Source: Bacteroidaceae bacterium
GTDB taxonomy: Bacteria > Bacteroidota > Bacteroidia > Bacteroidales > Bacteroidaceae
Length of the DNA: 64,000 nucleotides
Reading direction: 5' to 3'
NCBI GenBank assembly: GCA_902362595.1
Contig: CABIXF010000006.1
Coordinates: forward strand, 75,336 to 139,335
The translations under genes were made by a program, and so were the position numbers. Position 1 is the first letter of the stretch. The number at the start of each line of letters is the position of its first letter. The notes beneath the pieces were generated by a model. That model did not search any database, had not been told where the DNA came from, and saw only the letters and a list, made by a program, of their open reading frames with translations. Positions 25,962 to 35,593 of the stretch are shown piece after piece.

Positions 25962-26141
25962 TTATTTGTTTCTGTTTTTAAGCGACTTGATAACAGGTAT
26001 AAATACTAGGGCTCCTGAAATAAGTATCATGACGATGAGCGGACCGTCTATCTTAGGGGCGGATGTGAGGACCAGAAAGCAAAGGGCGGCCCAGCAGAGG
26101 GTCAGAACGACACATTGGGTGTGGTTGAGCGGTTTTCTCAT
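25962..26141 (-). CDS. Small two-helix membrane protein (59 residues)
   Basis: An open frame of 59 codons on the minus strand, beginning MRKPLNHTQCVVLTLCWAAL and ending SLKNRNK. Two hydrophobic segments are visible: residues about 10-27 (CVVLTLCWAALCFLVLTS) and about 34-51 (PLIVMILISGALVFIPVI), joined by a short APKIDG turn, with basic residues at both ends (RK at the start, KSLKNRNK at the end). This is the pattern of a real small inner-membrane hairpin protein rather than a chance frame. It lies between maeB and gdh copy 2 in the same orientation, separated from maeB by a strong hairpin. I recognise no family; a role in the neighbouring malate or glutamate metabolism is speculation. Confidence 0.65.
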   Translation of the reverse strand: MRKPLNHTQCVVLTLCWAALCFLVLTSAPKIDGPLIVMILISGALVFIPVIKSLKNRNK

Positions 26142-26165
26142 AGCTGTAAGTTGGAAATAAATGAT

Positions 26166-26225
26166 ACACGGAGGAACAGACGGGCAAGGGAATCTGCAGG
26201 TTTCCTTGCGGCTGTACCTCCGTGT
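26166..26225. other. 60-nt near-perfect hairpin downstream of maeB
   Basis: ACACGGAGG (26166-26174) pairs with CCTCCGTGT (26217-26225); inside it ACAG pairs with CTGT and GCAAGGGAA with TTTCCTTGC, leaving an 8-nt apex. No U-tract follows on either strand, so it is not a textbook intrinsic terminator. It lies 23 nt past the maeB stop and 25 nt before the small membrane protein ATG. mRNA 3'-end protection, attenuation or processing are possible roles. Confidence 0.7.
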
Positions 26226-26248
26226 GGGTTTAATGGATTATGAAACGC

Positions 26249-28534
26249 TTATTGCGCTTTTTTCTTTTTGTCGACGATGGCATCGATGCAGGCAATGGCG
26301 GTGATGTTGACAATGTCGCGCACGGAGCTTTCGATGTCGGTGAAGTGAATCGGTTTGTTCAATCCCATCTGAATCGGGCCGATGACCTCCGTCTCACTCA
26401 TGCTTTGGATGAGCTGGTAGGTGGCGTTGGCTGAACTCAGGTTCGGGAATACCAGTGTGTTCACTTCCTTGCCTTTCAGGCGGGTGAAAGGATATTTCTC
26501 GTCACGGAGTGCATTGTTCAAGGCAAATTTCACTTGCATTTCGCCGTCGATAGCCAAGTCGGGGTATTCCTGATGGAGCTGGTTCACAGCTTCGTGTACC
26601 TTGGCTGGGCTACCTTCGGTATCGGAACCGAAGTTGGAGTAGGACAGCATGGCCATCACGGGTTCCTGATTGAAGAAACGTACGGCTTTGGCTGACAGCT
26701 TGGCAATGTCAATCAGGGTATCGGTATCCGGATGACGGTTAATCAGGGTGTCGGCAATGAAATAGGTGCCTTTCTTGGAATTTAGGATGTGCATGGTACC
26801 GAAATGTTTGTATCCCGGCTGGATGCCGATGACTTCCTTGGCTACCTTGATGGTGTTGGAATACTTGGTGTATAGTCCGGTAACAAATGCATCGGCTTCA
26901 CCGGTTTCTACCATCATCATACCGAAGTAGTTGCGTTCGAACATCTTGTCGTTGGCTTCCTGGAAGTTGGCACCTTCACGGGCCCGTTTTTCGCAAAGGA
27001 TGCGGGCATAGCGTTCGCGACGTTCGGCTTCGCGGTCGTGACGCAGGTTGACGATTTCAATGCCTTCCAGATTCAGATCGAGTTCTTTGGCCAGTTTTTC
27101 GATGCGTTCTTCGTTGCCCAGCAGAATCGGGTGGCAGATACCTTCGGCCTTGGCTTCCACGGCAGCTTTCAACATATTGGGGTGGATGCCTTCAGCAAAG
27201 ACCACACGCTGTGGGTTATGGCGGGCAGTCTCATACAGCTGGCGGGTCAGTTTGTTCTCTTGTCCCATCAGCTCTTTCAGGCGGTTCTTATATTCGTCCC
27301 AGTCGGTAATCTGTTTGCGGGCTACGCCGGATTCCATGGCAGCTTTGGCTACGGCCATGGAGACTTCGGTAATCAGGCGCGGGTCTACCGGTTTTGGGAT
27401 GAAATATTCCGGTCCGAAAGTCAGGTTGTTCACATGGTAAGCTTCGTTGACCACGTCGGGCACCGGTTTCTTGGCCAGTCCGGCGATGGCACGTACGGCA
27501 GCCAGTTTCATTTCTTCATTGATGGCAGTGGCACGGGTGTCGAGGGCACCACGGAAAATGTAGGGGAATCCGATGACATTGTTGATTTGGTTCGGATAGT
27601 CGGAACGTCCGGTAGACATCAATACGTCCGGGCGGGAAGCCATGGCATCTTCGTAGGAAATTTCCGGAGTCGGGTTGGCCAAGGCGAAGACAATCGGATG
27701 AGAGGCCATGCTGCGCACCATATCTTGTGTCAGGACATTGCCTTTGGACAGCCCGAGGAATACATCGGCACCTTTAATGGCTTCTGCCAAGGTGTGGATG
27801 TCGGTACGGTCGGTCGCAAAGAATTTTTTCTGTTCGTTGAGGTCGGTACGTTGCTTGGAGATGACTCCTTTGCTGTCAATCATAACAATGTTTTCCAAAC
27901 GGGCACCGAGTGAGACGTAGAGTTTCGTACAAGATACGGCAGAAGCACCGGCTCCATTGACCACGATTTTTACGTCTTCAATCTTTTTTCCTGCCACTTC
28001 CAAGGCATTCAACAAGCCGGCACTGGAGATGATAGCTGTACCATGCTGGTCGTCATGCATTACCGGAATGTCCAGTTCTTCTTTCAAACGCTGTTCTATC
28101 TTGAAGCACTCAGGAGCCTTGATGTCTTCCAAGTTGATACCTCCGAAAGTTGGGGCAATGGCCTTTACGGCTTCAATGAATTTATCCGGATCTTTTTCGT
28201 TTACCTCGATGTCGAATACGTCGATGCCTGCATAGATTTTAAACAGCAGACCTTTTCCTTCCATGACAGGTTTTCCACTCATGGCGCCGATGTCACCCAA
28301 TCCCAATACGGCGGTTCCATTGGAAATTACGGCCACCAAGTTACCTTTGTCGGTATAATCGTAGGCCGTATCCGGATTTTTTTGGATTTCCAGACAGGGT
28401 TCTGCTACTCCAGGAGAGTAGGCCAATGACAAATCCCTCTGTGTCTGATAGGGTTTGGTGGGGACTACTTCGATTTTCCCCGGTTTGCCTTGCGAATGGT
28501 AGAGCAAAGCAGCTTCTTTTGTTATTTTTGTCAT
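26249..28534 (-). CDS. maeB: NADP-dependent malic enzyme with C-terminal phosphotransacetylase-like domain
   Basis: A 761-residue fusion enzyme that oxidatively decarboxylates malate to pyruvate in the cytoplasm, giving NADPH. Residues about 1-420 are the malic enzyme part: [70 protein letters not shown]. Residues about 430-761 match phosphate acetyltransferase ([57 protein letters not shown]). In MaeB enzymes that domain is usually regulatory (acetyl-CoA sensing) rather than catalytic. The start at 28534 ([13 protein letters not shown]) is chosen because the frame upstream is not family-like and holds the likely promoter. Confidence 0.97.
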   Translation of the reverse strand: MTKITKEAALLYHSQGKPGKIEVVPTKPYQTQRDLSLAYSPGVAEPCLEIQKNPDTAYDYTDKGNLVAVISNGTAVLGLGDIGAMSGKPVMEGKGLLFKIYAGIDVFDIEVNEKDPDKFIEAVKAIAPTFGGINLEDIKAPECFKIEQRLKEELDIPVMHDDQHGTAIISSAGLLNALEVAGKKIEDVKIVVNGAGASAVSCTKLYVSLGARLENIVMIDSKGVISKQRTDLNEQKKFFATDRTDIHTLAEAIKGADVFLGLSKGNVLTQDMVRSMASHPIVFALANPTPEISYEDAMASRPDVLMSTGRSDYPNQINNVIGFPYIFRGALDTRATAINEEMKLAAVRAIAGLAKKPVPDVVNEAYHVNNLTFGPEYFIPKPVDPRLITEVSMAVAKAAMESGVARKQITDWDEYKNRLKELMGQENKLTRQLYETARHNPQRVVFAEGIHPNMLKAAVEAKAEGICHPILLGNEERIEKLAKELDLNLEGIEIVNLRHDREAERRERYARILCEKRAREGANFQEANDKMFERNYFGMMMVETGEADAFVTGLYTKYSNTIKVAKEVIGIQPGYKHFGTMHILNSKKGTYFIADTLINRHPDTDTLIDIAKLSAKAVRFFNQEPVMAMLSYSNFGSDTEGSPAKVHEAVNQLHQEYPDLAIDGEMQVKFALNNALRDEKYPFTRLKGKEVNTLVFPNLSSANATYQLIQSMSETEVIGPIQMGLNKPIHFTDIESSVRDIVNITAIACIDAIVDKKKKAQ

Positions 28535-28577
28535 AATTTCTTCGTTTTTTAGGTATTTCAAAGAATAAAGCGTTGCG

Positions 28578-28585
28578 CAAATGTA
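28578..28585 (-). promoter_or_regulatory. Possible -7 box of maeB
   Basis: TACATTTG on the minus strand 44 nt before the ATG at 28534. No TTTG at the -33 spacing. Confidence 0.4.
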
Positions 28586-28739
28586 GGAATAAAATAACAA
28601 ATGGACTGTTTTTTTCTGAAAAAAACTATAAAACGAATTTTGTTTATGTTTTTTGTCGATGTTTATCGTCAATTGGTCGGATTAATTTGGCTATATGTAA
28701 GTATATCTTCGTTTTATGGTTATTCTTAGTTAAAGGCCG

Positions 28740-28770
28740 TTTTTCAGGCTGTACTTTTTCACTATATTTG
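28740..28770 (+). promoter_or_regulatory. Promoter of the RND efflux operon
   Basis: TTTT (28740-28743), 19-nt spacer, TATATTTG (28763-28770). The predicted start near 28777 leaves a leader of about 80 nt before the ATG at 28858. The interval 28586-28739, between this promoter and the divergent maeB promoter, shows nothing else. Confidence 0.55.
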
Positions 28771-28857
28771 CACCATTAAAAACTAAAAAAGGGCTTAAAG
28801 TTTTCATTGAAGAACTTTATATTTTGAGAGAGTGAAGAATAAAATCAATTTTTAGTT

Positions 28858-30072
28858 ATGAATATAAGTATGAGCACAAAAAGAAACAGAAGTCTTTCTT
28901 CTAGCCGAGTGGCATTCTATGCATTGACTCTTTCGGTTCTGACTGCTTGTGGTGGTCAGGGGGGTATGAAAATGGGTGATGATCAATTTGCGGTACAGGC
29001 GGTGGCATTTACTTCCACTAACCAGTCAACTCAGTACCCGGCAACAATCAAGGGTTTGCAGGACATCGAAATCCGTCCTCAAGTTTCAGGTTTTATTGTT
29101 AAGTTGTGTGTGGATGAAGGTGCGACCGTTCACAAAGGACAGGCGTTGTTCCAGATTGACCCGACACAGTACAAGGCTGCATACGACCAGGCGAAGGCAA
29201 GCGTGGCTTCAGCTAAAGCTAACCTGGAAACTGTGACTTCTACGGAGGCCAACAAGAAAATGTTGCACGAACAGAAGATTATCAGCGACTTTGAATATCA
29301 GACTGCGGTCAATAATTTGCTTTCTGCAAAGGCTAGTCTGGCCCAGGCAGAAGCTGCTTATGCCGCTGCCAAACAAAACTTGGGATTCTGTACGGTGACT
29401 AGTCCGTCGGATGGTGTAATCGGTACATTCCCGTATCGTGTGGGTGCGCTGGTTAGTCCGTCGGTAGCTGAACCGCTGACTACAGTTTCTCAGATTGGCG
29501 ATATGTATGTGTATTTCTCTATGACTGAAAAGCAGTTGCTGGCCTTGACTCGTGCAGGAGGTACATTGAAGGAACAGCTGGAAAAGATGCCGGCAGTGAA
29601 ATTGCAACTGGCAGATGGTACTATGTACTCCGAGGAAGGTAAGATTGATGCTGTAAGTGGGGTGATTGACCAGAGCACCGGTTCTGTAAGCATGCGCGCT
29701 ATTTTCCCGAACAAGCAGAACGTGCTGCGTAGTGGAGGTATGGCAAACGTGGTATTCCCTTACACGATGAGTGATGTGATTCTGATTCCCCAAACTGCTA
29801 CTCAGGAAATTCAGGACAAGAAGTTTGTGTATGTGTTGCAGTCAGACAATACCATTAAACATACGGAAGTGCAGATTTCCAACTTGAACGATGGAAAGAA
29901 TTACATCGTGACAGGTGGTTTGAAACCAGGCGACAAGATTGTAGTCGAGGGTGTTCAGACTTTGAGCGACGGACAGAAGATTACTCCGATTACTCCGGCT
30001 GAAAAGGAAGCTAAATATCAGAAAGCTTTGCAGGATCAGAAGGAGGGTAACATTCAGACAGCTTTCAATTAA
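28858..30072 (+). CDS. RND efflux periplasmic adaptor (membrane fusion) lipoprotein
   Basis: A 404-residue AcrA/MexA-like adaptor that links the inner-membrane pump to the outer-membrane channel. It has a signal peptide with lipobox VLTAC (near residue 31), a biotinyl-lipoyl half (ATIKGLQDIEIRPQVSGFIV, VDEGATVHKGQALFQIDP), an alpha-hairpin of about 100 residues (YDQAKASVASAKANLETV through AQAEAAYAAAKQNLGF), the second lipoyl half (VTSPSDGVIGTFPYRVGALV) and beta-barrel and membrane-proximal domains (VILIPQTATQEIQ, GLKPGDKIVVEGVQTLSDGQ). It is first of a co-directional set with the pump, channel, LpxA-like and TetR genes. Confidence 0.95.
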   Translation: MNISMSTKRNRSLSSSRVAFYALTLSVLTACGGQGGMKMGDDQFAVQAVAFTSTNQSTQYPATIKGLQDIEIRPQVSGFIVKLCVDEGATVHKGQALFQIDPTQYKAAYDQAKASVASAKANLETVTSTEANKKMLHEQKIISDFEYQTAVNNLLSAKASLAQAEAAYAAAKQNLGFCTVTSPSDGVIGTFPYRVGALVSPSVAEPLTTVSQIGDMYVYFSMTEKQLLALTRAGGTLKEQLEKMPAVKLQLADGTMYSEEGKIDAVSGVIDQSTGSVSMRAIFPNKQNVLRSGGMANVVFPYTMSDVILIPQTATQEIQDKKFVYVLQSDNTIKHTEVQISNLNDGKNYIVTGGLKPGDKIVVEGVQTLSDGQKITPITPAEKEAKYQKALQDQKEGNIQTAFN

Positions 30073-30097
30073 TTAATAAAGGTTCGTAAAAGAAGGT

Positions 30098-30141
30098 GAA
30101 TCTCGTGATGACCGTTACGGGCGTGTAAGAGAACGGGATTC
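30098..30141 (+). other. Small hairpin in the gap between adaptor and pump genes
   Basis: GAATCTCGT (30098-30106) pairs with ACGGGATTC (30133-30141), nine pairs including one G-U, enclosing a mini-stem CCG/CGG. It lies in the 98-bp spacer between the two genes and could adjust their relative expression. No U-tract. Confidence 0.4.
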
Positions 30142-30170
30142 CCGGGACTGAAATAAAATTGTATTAAAGA

Positions 30171-33100
30171 ATGAAACTAGATAAATTTATTAACCGTCCG
30201 GTGCTATCAACGGTAATCTCTATCTTGATAGTCATTTTGGGTGTGATTGGTCTGGCTACTTTGCCAGTTACACAATATCCGGACATTGCGCCTCCTACCG
30301 TATCGGTAAGAGCTACTTATACAGGTGCGAACGCACAGACTGTATTGAACTCAGTGATTGCTCCGCTGGAAGACCAGATTAACGGTGTGGAAAACATGAT
30401 GTACATTCAGTCTAGTGCATCCAACAACGGTTCTGCTGATATCAGCGTATATTTTAACCAAGGTACCGATCCGGATATGGCGGCGGTCAACGTACAGAAC
30501 CGTGTTTCTATGGCGCAGGGTCTGTTGCCGGCTGAAGTAACTAAAGTCGGTGTGACTACGCAGAAACGTCAGAACTCCATGTTGTTGATTTTCTCTTTGT
30601 ATGATGCAGAAGATAAATACAACATTGAGTTTATTGAAAACTACGCTAAAATCAACTTGATTCCGGAAGTTCAGCGTGTGAAAGGTGTGGGTGATGCCAA
30701 CGTGATGGGTCAGGACTATTCTATGCGTATCTGGTTGAAGCCGGATATCATGGCACAATATAATCTGGTGCCGGCAGATATCTCTAATGCTTTGGCCGAA
30801 CAGAATATTGAAGCGGCTCCGGGACAGTTTGGTGAACGTGGTAACCAGACTTTCCAGTACACTATCCGTTACAAAGGACGTCTGCAGCAGACGGAAGAAT
30901 TTGAAGACATTGTGATTAAGGCTCTGCCCGACGGTGAAGTGCTTCGTTTGGGAGATGTAGCCCGTATTGAACTGGGTCGTCTGGCCTATACCTTTAATAA
31001 TACAGTAAATGGTCATAAGGCGGTAACTTGTATCGTGTTCCAGATGGCGGGAACCAACGCTACGGAAACCATCAACAACTTGTTGGATGTAATCAGCAAA
31101 GCAGAAGAAAGTTTGCCTGCCGGTTTGAAGATTAACGTGGCACAGAATGCCAACGACTTCTTGTATGCGTCTATTCACGAAGTTATCAAGACTTTGATTG
31201 AGGCATTTATCCTGGTGTTCATTGTAGTGTATGTCTTCTTGCAGGATATGCGTTCTACGTTGATTCCGGCCATTGCCATTCCGGTAGCTTTGATTGCGAC
31301 CTTCTTTGTCTTGAAACTGATTGGATTTAGTGTGAACTTGCTGACCCTGTCGGCGATGGTGCTGGCCATTGCGATTGTGGTCGATGATGCGATTGTGGTG
31401 GTGGAAGGTGTCCATGCAAAACTGGACCAGGGATACAAATCTTCTCGTGAGGCTTCTATCGATGCCATGAGCGAGCTGGGTGGTGCATTGGTATCCATTA
31501 CACTGGTCATGATGTCCGTATTTATTCCGGTAAGTTTCATGGGTGGTACAGCCGGTACATTCTACCGTCAGTTCGGTATCACCATGGCTATCTCTATCGC
31601 CTTCTCTGCATTGAACGCATTGACTTTGTCACCGGCCTTGTGTGCCCTCTTCCTGAAACCGCATGATTCCGAACATAAGCCGAAGAAGATGAGCATGATC
31701 GATCGCTTCCATACCTCTTTCAATGCGGCCTACGATTCTTTGTTGAAGAGTTATAAAAAACGTGTGGTATTCTTTATCCATAAGAAATGGCTGTCAATGG
31801 GACTGGTAGTTGCTTCTATTGTGCTGTTGATTTTCTTCATGAAGATTACTCCGACCGGTATGGTGCCGAACGAAGATACAGGTACTATCATGGGTGCCGT
31901 GACCTTGCCTCCTGGAACTTCACAGGAACGTGCCATGGAAGTATTGGCCAAGGTAGACAGCCTGGTAGCCGCAGAACCGGCTGTTCAGTCACGTACTATT
32001 ATTTCTGGTTATAGCTTCATCGGTGGTCAGGGACCTTCTTACGGTTCTGTCATCATCAAGTTGAAAGACTGGGAAGAACGTTCATTGATGCAGAACTCAG
32101 ATATTATTTATGCGACTTTGTTCATGCGTGCGCAGAAAGTCATCAAGGATGCACAGGTATTGTTCTTTGCTCCTCCGATGATTCCGGGTTACTCTGTATC
32201 AAGTGATATCGAGTTGAACATGCAAGATAAGACCGGTGGTAGCTTGGATCATTTCTTTGAAGTGGTGAACAGTTATACCGCAGCTTTGGAAGCACGGCCG
32301 GAAATCAACTCTGCGAAGACCACCTTCAACCCGAGCTTCCCGCAGTATCAGCTGGATATCGATGCGGCAGCTTGTAAGAAGGCGGGTATCAGTCCGAGTG
32401 ACATCCTTTCTACCATGCAGGGATACTTCGGCGGTTTGTACGCATCTAACTTCAACCGTTTCGGTAAAATGTACCGTGTAATGATTCAGGCTGAACCGGA
32501 TGCCACCAAGAACATGGAATCGCTAAATGGCGTGAAAGTGCGTGGAAGCAACGGAGAAATGGCACCTATCACTCAGTTCGTCAGCTTGAAGAAAGTATAT
32601 GGGCCGGATATCATCAGCCGTTTCAACCTGTACACTTCTATGAAGGTGATGGTGGCTCCGGCTTCCGGATATACGTCAGGTCAGGCACTGCAAGCCATTG
32701 CAGAAGTGGCTAAGGAAAACCTGCCGACCGGATTTGGTTACGAGCTGGGAGGTATGGCGCGTGAGGAGGCTTCTTCAAGCGGCAGTACGACAGGTATCAT
32801 CTTTGTGCTCTGTTTTGTATTCGTGTACCTGTTGCTGAGTGCCCAGTATGAAAGTTACATCCTTCCGCTGGCCGTATTGCTTTCCGTACCGTTCGGTTTG
32901 ATGGGTAGCTTTATCTTTGTCAACGGATTCGGTGCATTGGGTAGCATCCCGGCCTTGAAGATGATTGTCGGTTCTATGTCAAACGATATCTACATGCAGA
33001 TTGCCTTGATTATGTTGATGGGTCTGTTGGCAAAGAACGCCATCTTGATTGTAGAGTTCGCCCTCGACCGTCGTAAGCAGGGTATGAGTATCTCATGGGC

Positions 33101-33401
33101 TGCCGTTCTCGGTGCCGCCGCTCGTCTGCGACCTATCTTGATGACCTCTTTGGCCATGATTGTCGGTTTGCTTCCGTTGATGTTTGCTTTCGGTGTAGGT
33201 GCTCACGGTAACCGTACATTGGGTTCTTCCGCTATCGGTGGTATGTTAATCGGTATGATTTTGCAGATTTTCATCGTTCCTGTATTGTTCGTCATCTTCC
33301 AGTGGCTGCAAGAAAAGGTTAAACCGATGGAATGGGATAGCCTCGATGAAAGCGAAGTAGAGTCTGAAATTGAACAGTATTCTCCTAATACGCATAAATA
33401 A
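30171..33401 (+). CDS. RND multidrug efflux permease, HAE1 family
   Basis: A 1076-residue AcrB/MexB-type proton-driven inner-membrane pump. It starts MKLDKFINRPVLSTVISI, the family's first helix; the porter domains contain VTQYPDIAPPTVSV and VENMMYIQSSASNNG. The fourth membrane helix carries the proton-relay pair in VVDDAIVVVEGV (adjacent Asp residues), and the C-terminal half has SMSNDIYMQIALIMLMGLLAKNAILIVEFA and GVGAHGNRTLGSSAIGGM. Twelve membrane segments and two large periplasmic loops fit the family length. Substrates cannot be inferred from sequence; drugs, bile salts or fatty acids are typical for this group. Confidence 0.97.
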   Translation: MKLDKFINRPVLSTVISILIVILGVIGLATLPVTQYPDIAPPTVSVRATYTGANAQTVLNSVIAPLEDQINGVENMMYIQSSASNNGSADISVYFNQGTDPDMAAVNVQNRVSMAQGLLPAEVTKVGVTTQKRQNSMLLIFSLYDAEDKYNIEFIENYAKINLIPEVQRVKGVGDANVMGQDYSMRIWLKPDIMAQYNLVPADISNALAEQNIEAAPGQFGERGNQTFQYTIRYKGRLQQTEEFEDIVIKALPDGEVLRLGDVARIELGRLAYTFNNTVNGHKAVTCIVFQMAGTNATETINNLLDVISKAEESLPAGLKINVAQNANDFLYASIHEVIKTLIEAFILVFIVVYVFLQDMRSTLIPAIAIPVALIATFFVLKLIGFSVNLLTLSAMVLAIAIVVDDAIVVVEGVHAKLDQGYKSSREASIDAMSELGGALVSITLVMMSVFIPVSFMGGTAGTFYRQFGITMAISIAFSALNALTLSPALCALFLKPHDSEHKPKKMSMIDRFHTSFNAAYDSLLKSYKKRVVFFIHKKWLSMGLVVASIVLLIFFMKITPTGMVPNEDTGTIMGAVTLPPGTSQERAMEVLAKVDSLVAAEPAVQSRTIISGYSFIGGQGPSYGSVIIKLKDWEERSLMQNSDIIYATLFMRAQKVIKDAQVLFFAPPMIPGYSVSSDIELNMQDKTGGSLDHFFEVVNSYTAALEARPEINSAKTTFNPSFPQYQLDIDAAACKKAGISPSDILSTMQGYFGGLYASNFNRFGKMYRVMIQAEPDATKNMESLNGVKVRGSNGEMAPITQFVSLKKVYGPDIISRFNLYTSMKVMVAPASGYTSGQALQAIAEVAKENLPTGFGYELGGMAREEASSSGSTTGIIFVLCFVFVYLLLSAQYESYILPLAVLLSVPFGLMGSFIFVNGFGALGSIPALKMIVGSMSNDIYMQIALIMLMGLLAKNAILIVEFALDRRKQGMSISWAAVLGAAARLRPILMTSLAMIVGLLPLMFAFGVGAHGNRTLGSSAIGGMLIGMILQIFIVPVLFVIFQWLQEKVKPMEWDSLDESEVESEIEQYSPNTHK

Positions 33402-33409
33402 GATTGATA

Positions 33410-34792
33410 ATGAAAAAACAGATAATAGGAATGATGTGTCTGACTGCCATGATGAGCAGCTGCCACATTTATAAAGCTTACGACCGTCCGGAAACGATAG
33501 ATGCCTCAGGCATCTATCGCGACCCGGCTTCGGCAACCGATACGTTGGCTTCGGACACAGCCAATATGGGAAATCTGCCTTGGAAGGAAGTGTTCCGTGA
33601 TGCAAAACTGCAGGCTTTGATTGAAGAAGGATTGGCCAACAACGTGGATATGCAGGCAGCTGCCCTTCGCGTACAGGAAGCAAAAGTGATGCTGACTGCT
33701 GCGAAGTTGTCTTACTTGCCTACTATAAACTTTACTCCTCAGGGAACACTGAGCAGTTTTGACAAGTCGAAACCGACACAGACTTATCAACTGCCGGTTT
33801 CTGCCAGCTGGGAAATTGACTTGTTCGGGAAAATCCTGAATGCAAAGCGTGGACAGAAAGTGGCTTACGAACAGAGTAAATATTCTGAACAGGCTGTGCG
33901 CTCACAGATTATTTGCGGCATTGCCAATACGTACTATTCTTTGTTGATGCTTGACCGTCAGGTGGAAATCACGACTGAAACGGCTGCCATCTATAAGGAA
34001 AACGTACGGGTGATGGAAGCCATGAAGATTGCTGGTATGACTACTGAAGCGGCTGTGGCACAGATGCGTGCGGCAAGTCATCAGGTAGAAGCTTCTTTGA
34101 TGGATTTGAAACGCCAGGTACGTGAAACGGAGAATTCATTGGCTGTGTTGCTGGCAAGAACTCCACAAACTATCGACCGTAGTACACTGGATGCACAGGT
34201 AATGCCGGAAGAACTGACAGCCGGGGTTCCGATGCAGTTGCTGGAAAATCGTCCGGACGTGAAGATGGCCGAAATGACCTTGGCTTCTGCTTATTATACG
34301 ACTAATTCGGCACGTGCCGCTTTCTATCCGGGACTGAATATCACGGGTACCGCCGGATGGACAAACAGTGCGGGAATGGCAGTGCTGAATCCGGGAAAAC
34401 TGATTCTGAATGCGGTGGCTTCACTGGCTCAGCCTATCTTCAACAATGGTAAGCTGATTGCCAACTTGAAAGTATCGAAGGCAGAAGAAAAGATTGCGCA
34501 GATGAATTACCAGCAGACGATTCTGGAAGCAGGTAAGGAAGTGAGCGACGCATTGTTCCTGTATGACACACAGAACAAGAAACTGGTGGAAGACCGTGGG
34601 CAGGTGGAACAACTGGATAAGGCAGTGACTTACACCAAGGCTTTGTTCCAGAGCGGTGATGCTACTTACCTGGAAATTCTGACTGCACAGCAGAACTTAT
34701 TGAGCGCCCAGTTGAGCGAAGTTTCAGATAATTTCCAGCGTATGCAGGCTGTCATCAACCTGTACAGTGCACTGGGTGGAGGAAGAGAATAA
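33410..34792 (+). CDS. TolC/OprM-like outer-membrane efflux lipoprotein
   Basis: A 460-residue outer-membrane channel of the NodT/OprM family. The start is ATG 33410 (MKKQIIGMM), 8 bp after the pump stop, rather than the upstream TTG. Lipobox AMMSSC near residue 17, then HIYKAYDRPE. Two repeats of coiled alpha-hairpin plus beta strands are visible: LQALIEEGLANNVDMQAAAL, VSASWEIDLFGKI, then LLENRPDVKMAEMTLASAYY and AQPIFNNGKLIANLKVSKAE. It completes the tripartite pump with the two preceding genes. Confidence 0.95.
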   Translation: MKKQIIGMMCLTAMMSSCHIYKAYDRPETIDASGIYRDPASATDTLASDTANMGNLPWKEVFRDAKLQALIEEGLANNVDMQAAALRVQEAKVMLTAAKLSYLPTINFTPQGTLSSFDKSKPTQTYQLPVSASWEIDLFGKILNAKRGQKVAYEQSKYSEQAVRSQIICGIANTYYSLLMLDRQVEITTETAAIYKENVRVMEAMKIAGMTTEAAVAQMRAASHQVEASLMDLKRQVRETENSLAVLLARTPQTIDRSTLDAQVMPEELTAGVPMQLLENRPDVKMAEMTLASAYYTTNSARAAFYPGLNITGTAGWTNSAGMAVLNPGKLILNAVASLAQPIFNNGKLIANLKVSKAEEKIAQMNYQQTILEAGKEVSDALFLYDTQNKKLVEDRGQVEQLDKAVTYTKALFQSGDATYLEILTAQQNLLSAQLSEVSDNFQRMQAVINLYSALGGGRE

Positions 34793-34814
34793 GTAACCTT
34801 AAATATGAAGAAAC

Positions 34815-35582
34815 ATGATTAGTCCTTTAGCTTATGTGGATCCGTCGGCCAAACTTGGCAAGAATGTGACGGTGCATCCATTTGCCTATATCGACAAGAA
34901 TGTAGAGATAGGCGATGATAATGTGATTATGCCCTACGCCAGCCTGATGAGTGGCACGCGCATGGGAAACGGCAATACGGTTTATCAGGGAGCAGTCGTT
35001 GCGGCTGTTCCCCAAGATTTTGCTTATACAGGAGAAGATACACTGGCCATCATCGGGAACCATAATGTGATTCGTGAAAATGCCGTGATTATCCGTGGTA
35101 CACATGCTTCACACGCCACAAAAGTAGGTGATAACAATTTCATTATGACAGGTGCTCGCCTGTCACACGATGTGGAAGTGGGAAACCGTTGTATCATCGG
35201 AAACGGTTCACAGGTATCCGGTAACTGTATCATTTATGATTGTGCCATTCTGACATCGAATGTGCTGATGCAGGGAAACACGCGCCTGGGTAGTTATTCG
35301 CTGGTACAGGGTGGATGCCGTTTCATCAAGGATATCCCTCCTTATATCGTGGCTGCTCACGAACCGATTGCGTTCTACAGTATCAATACGAAGGTGCTGG
35401 AATATACCGGCATTTCTGAAACGGTGATCAAGCACATTGCACAGGCTTACCGTATCTTGTATAAAGCCAATACGTCTCAACATGATGCATTAGCCCGTAT
35501 TCGGGAACAGATTCCCCACGGACCGGAAATTGAGAATATTCTTCAGTTTGTGGAATCTTCTCAATTAGGTATTATTCATTGA
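34815..35582 (+). CDS. lpxA: Divergent LpxA-like UDP-N-acetylglucosamine acyltransferase
   Basis: A 255-residue left-handed beta-helix protein of the LpxA family, which attaches a hydroxyacyl chain to UDP-GlcNAc in the first step of lipid A synthesis. Hexapeptide repeats run from residue 2 to about 180, then a C-terminal helical part (ISETVIKHIAQAYRILYKA). Aligned by eye with E. coli LpxA, the catalytic His125 is kept (RLSHDVEVGNRC), but positions of His122, His144 and His160 read Arg, Asn and Gln. Bacteroides has its main lpxA in an lpxD-lpxC/fabZ-lpxA cluster, as I recall, so this copy behind an efflux operon is probably a paralogue with altered activity or acyl preference. It follows the channel gene by 22 bp and abuts the TetR gene. 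Confidence 0.85.
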   Translation: MISPLAYVDPSAKLGKNVTVHPFAYIDKNVEIGDDNVIMPYASLMSGTRMGNGNTVYQGAVVAAVPQDFAYTGEDTLAIIGNHNVIRENAVIIRGTHASHATKVGDNNFIMTGARLSHDVEVGNRCIIGNGSQVSGNCIIYDCAILTSNVLMQGNTRLGSYSLVQGGCRFIKDIPPYIVAAHEPIAFYSINTKVLEYTGISETVIKHIAQAYRILYKANTSQHDALARIREQIPHGPEIENILQFVESSQLGIIH

Positions 35583-35593
35583 TAGAAAAAACG

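Noticed and set aside
30351..31415. 354-codon antisense frame within the RND pump gene
   Set aside because: Low-complexity His-rich translation; the sense frame is a full-length pump.
34815..35582. Loss of the LpxA catalytic histidine
   Set aside because: A first alignment on the Gln in VLMQGN suggested loss, but indexing against the E. coli protein places catalytic His125 at the SHD motif, which is intact.
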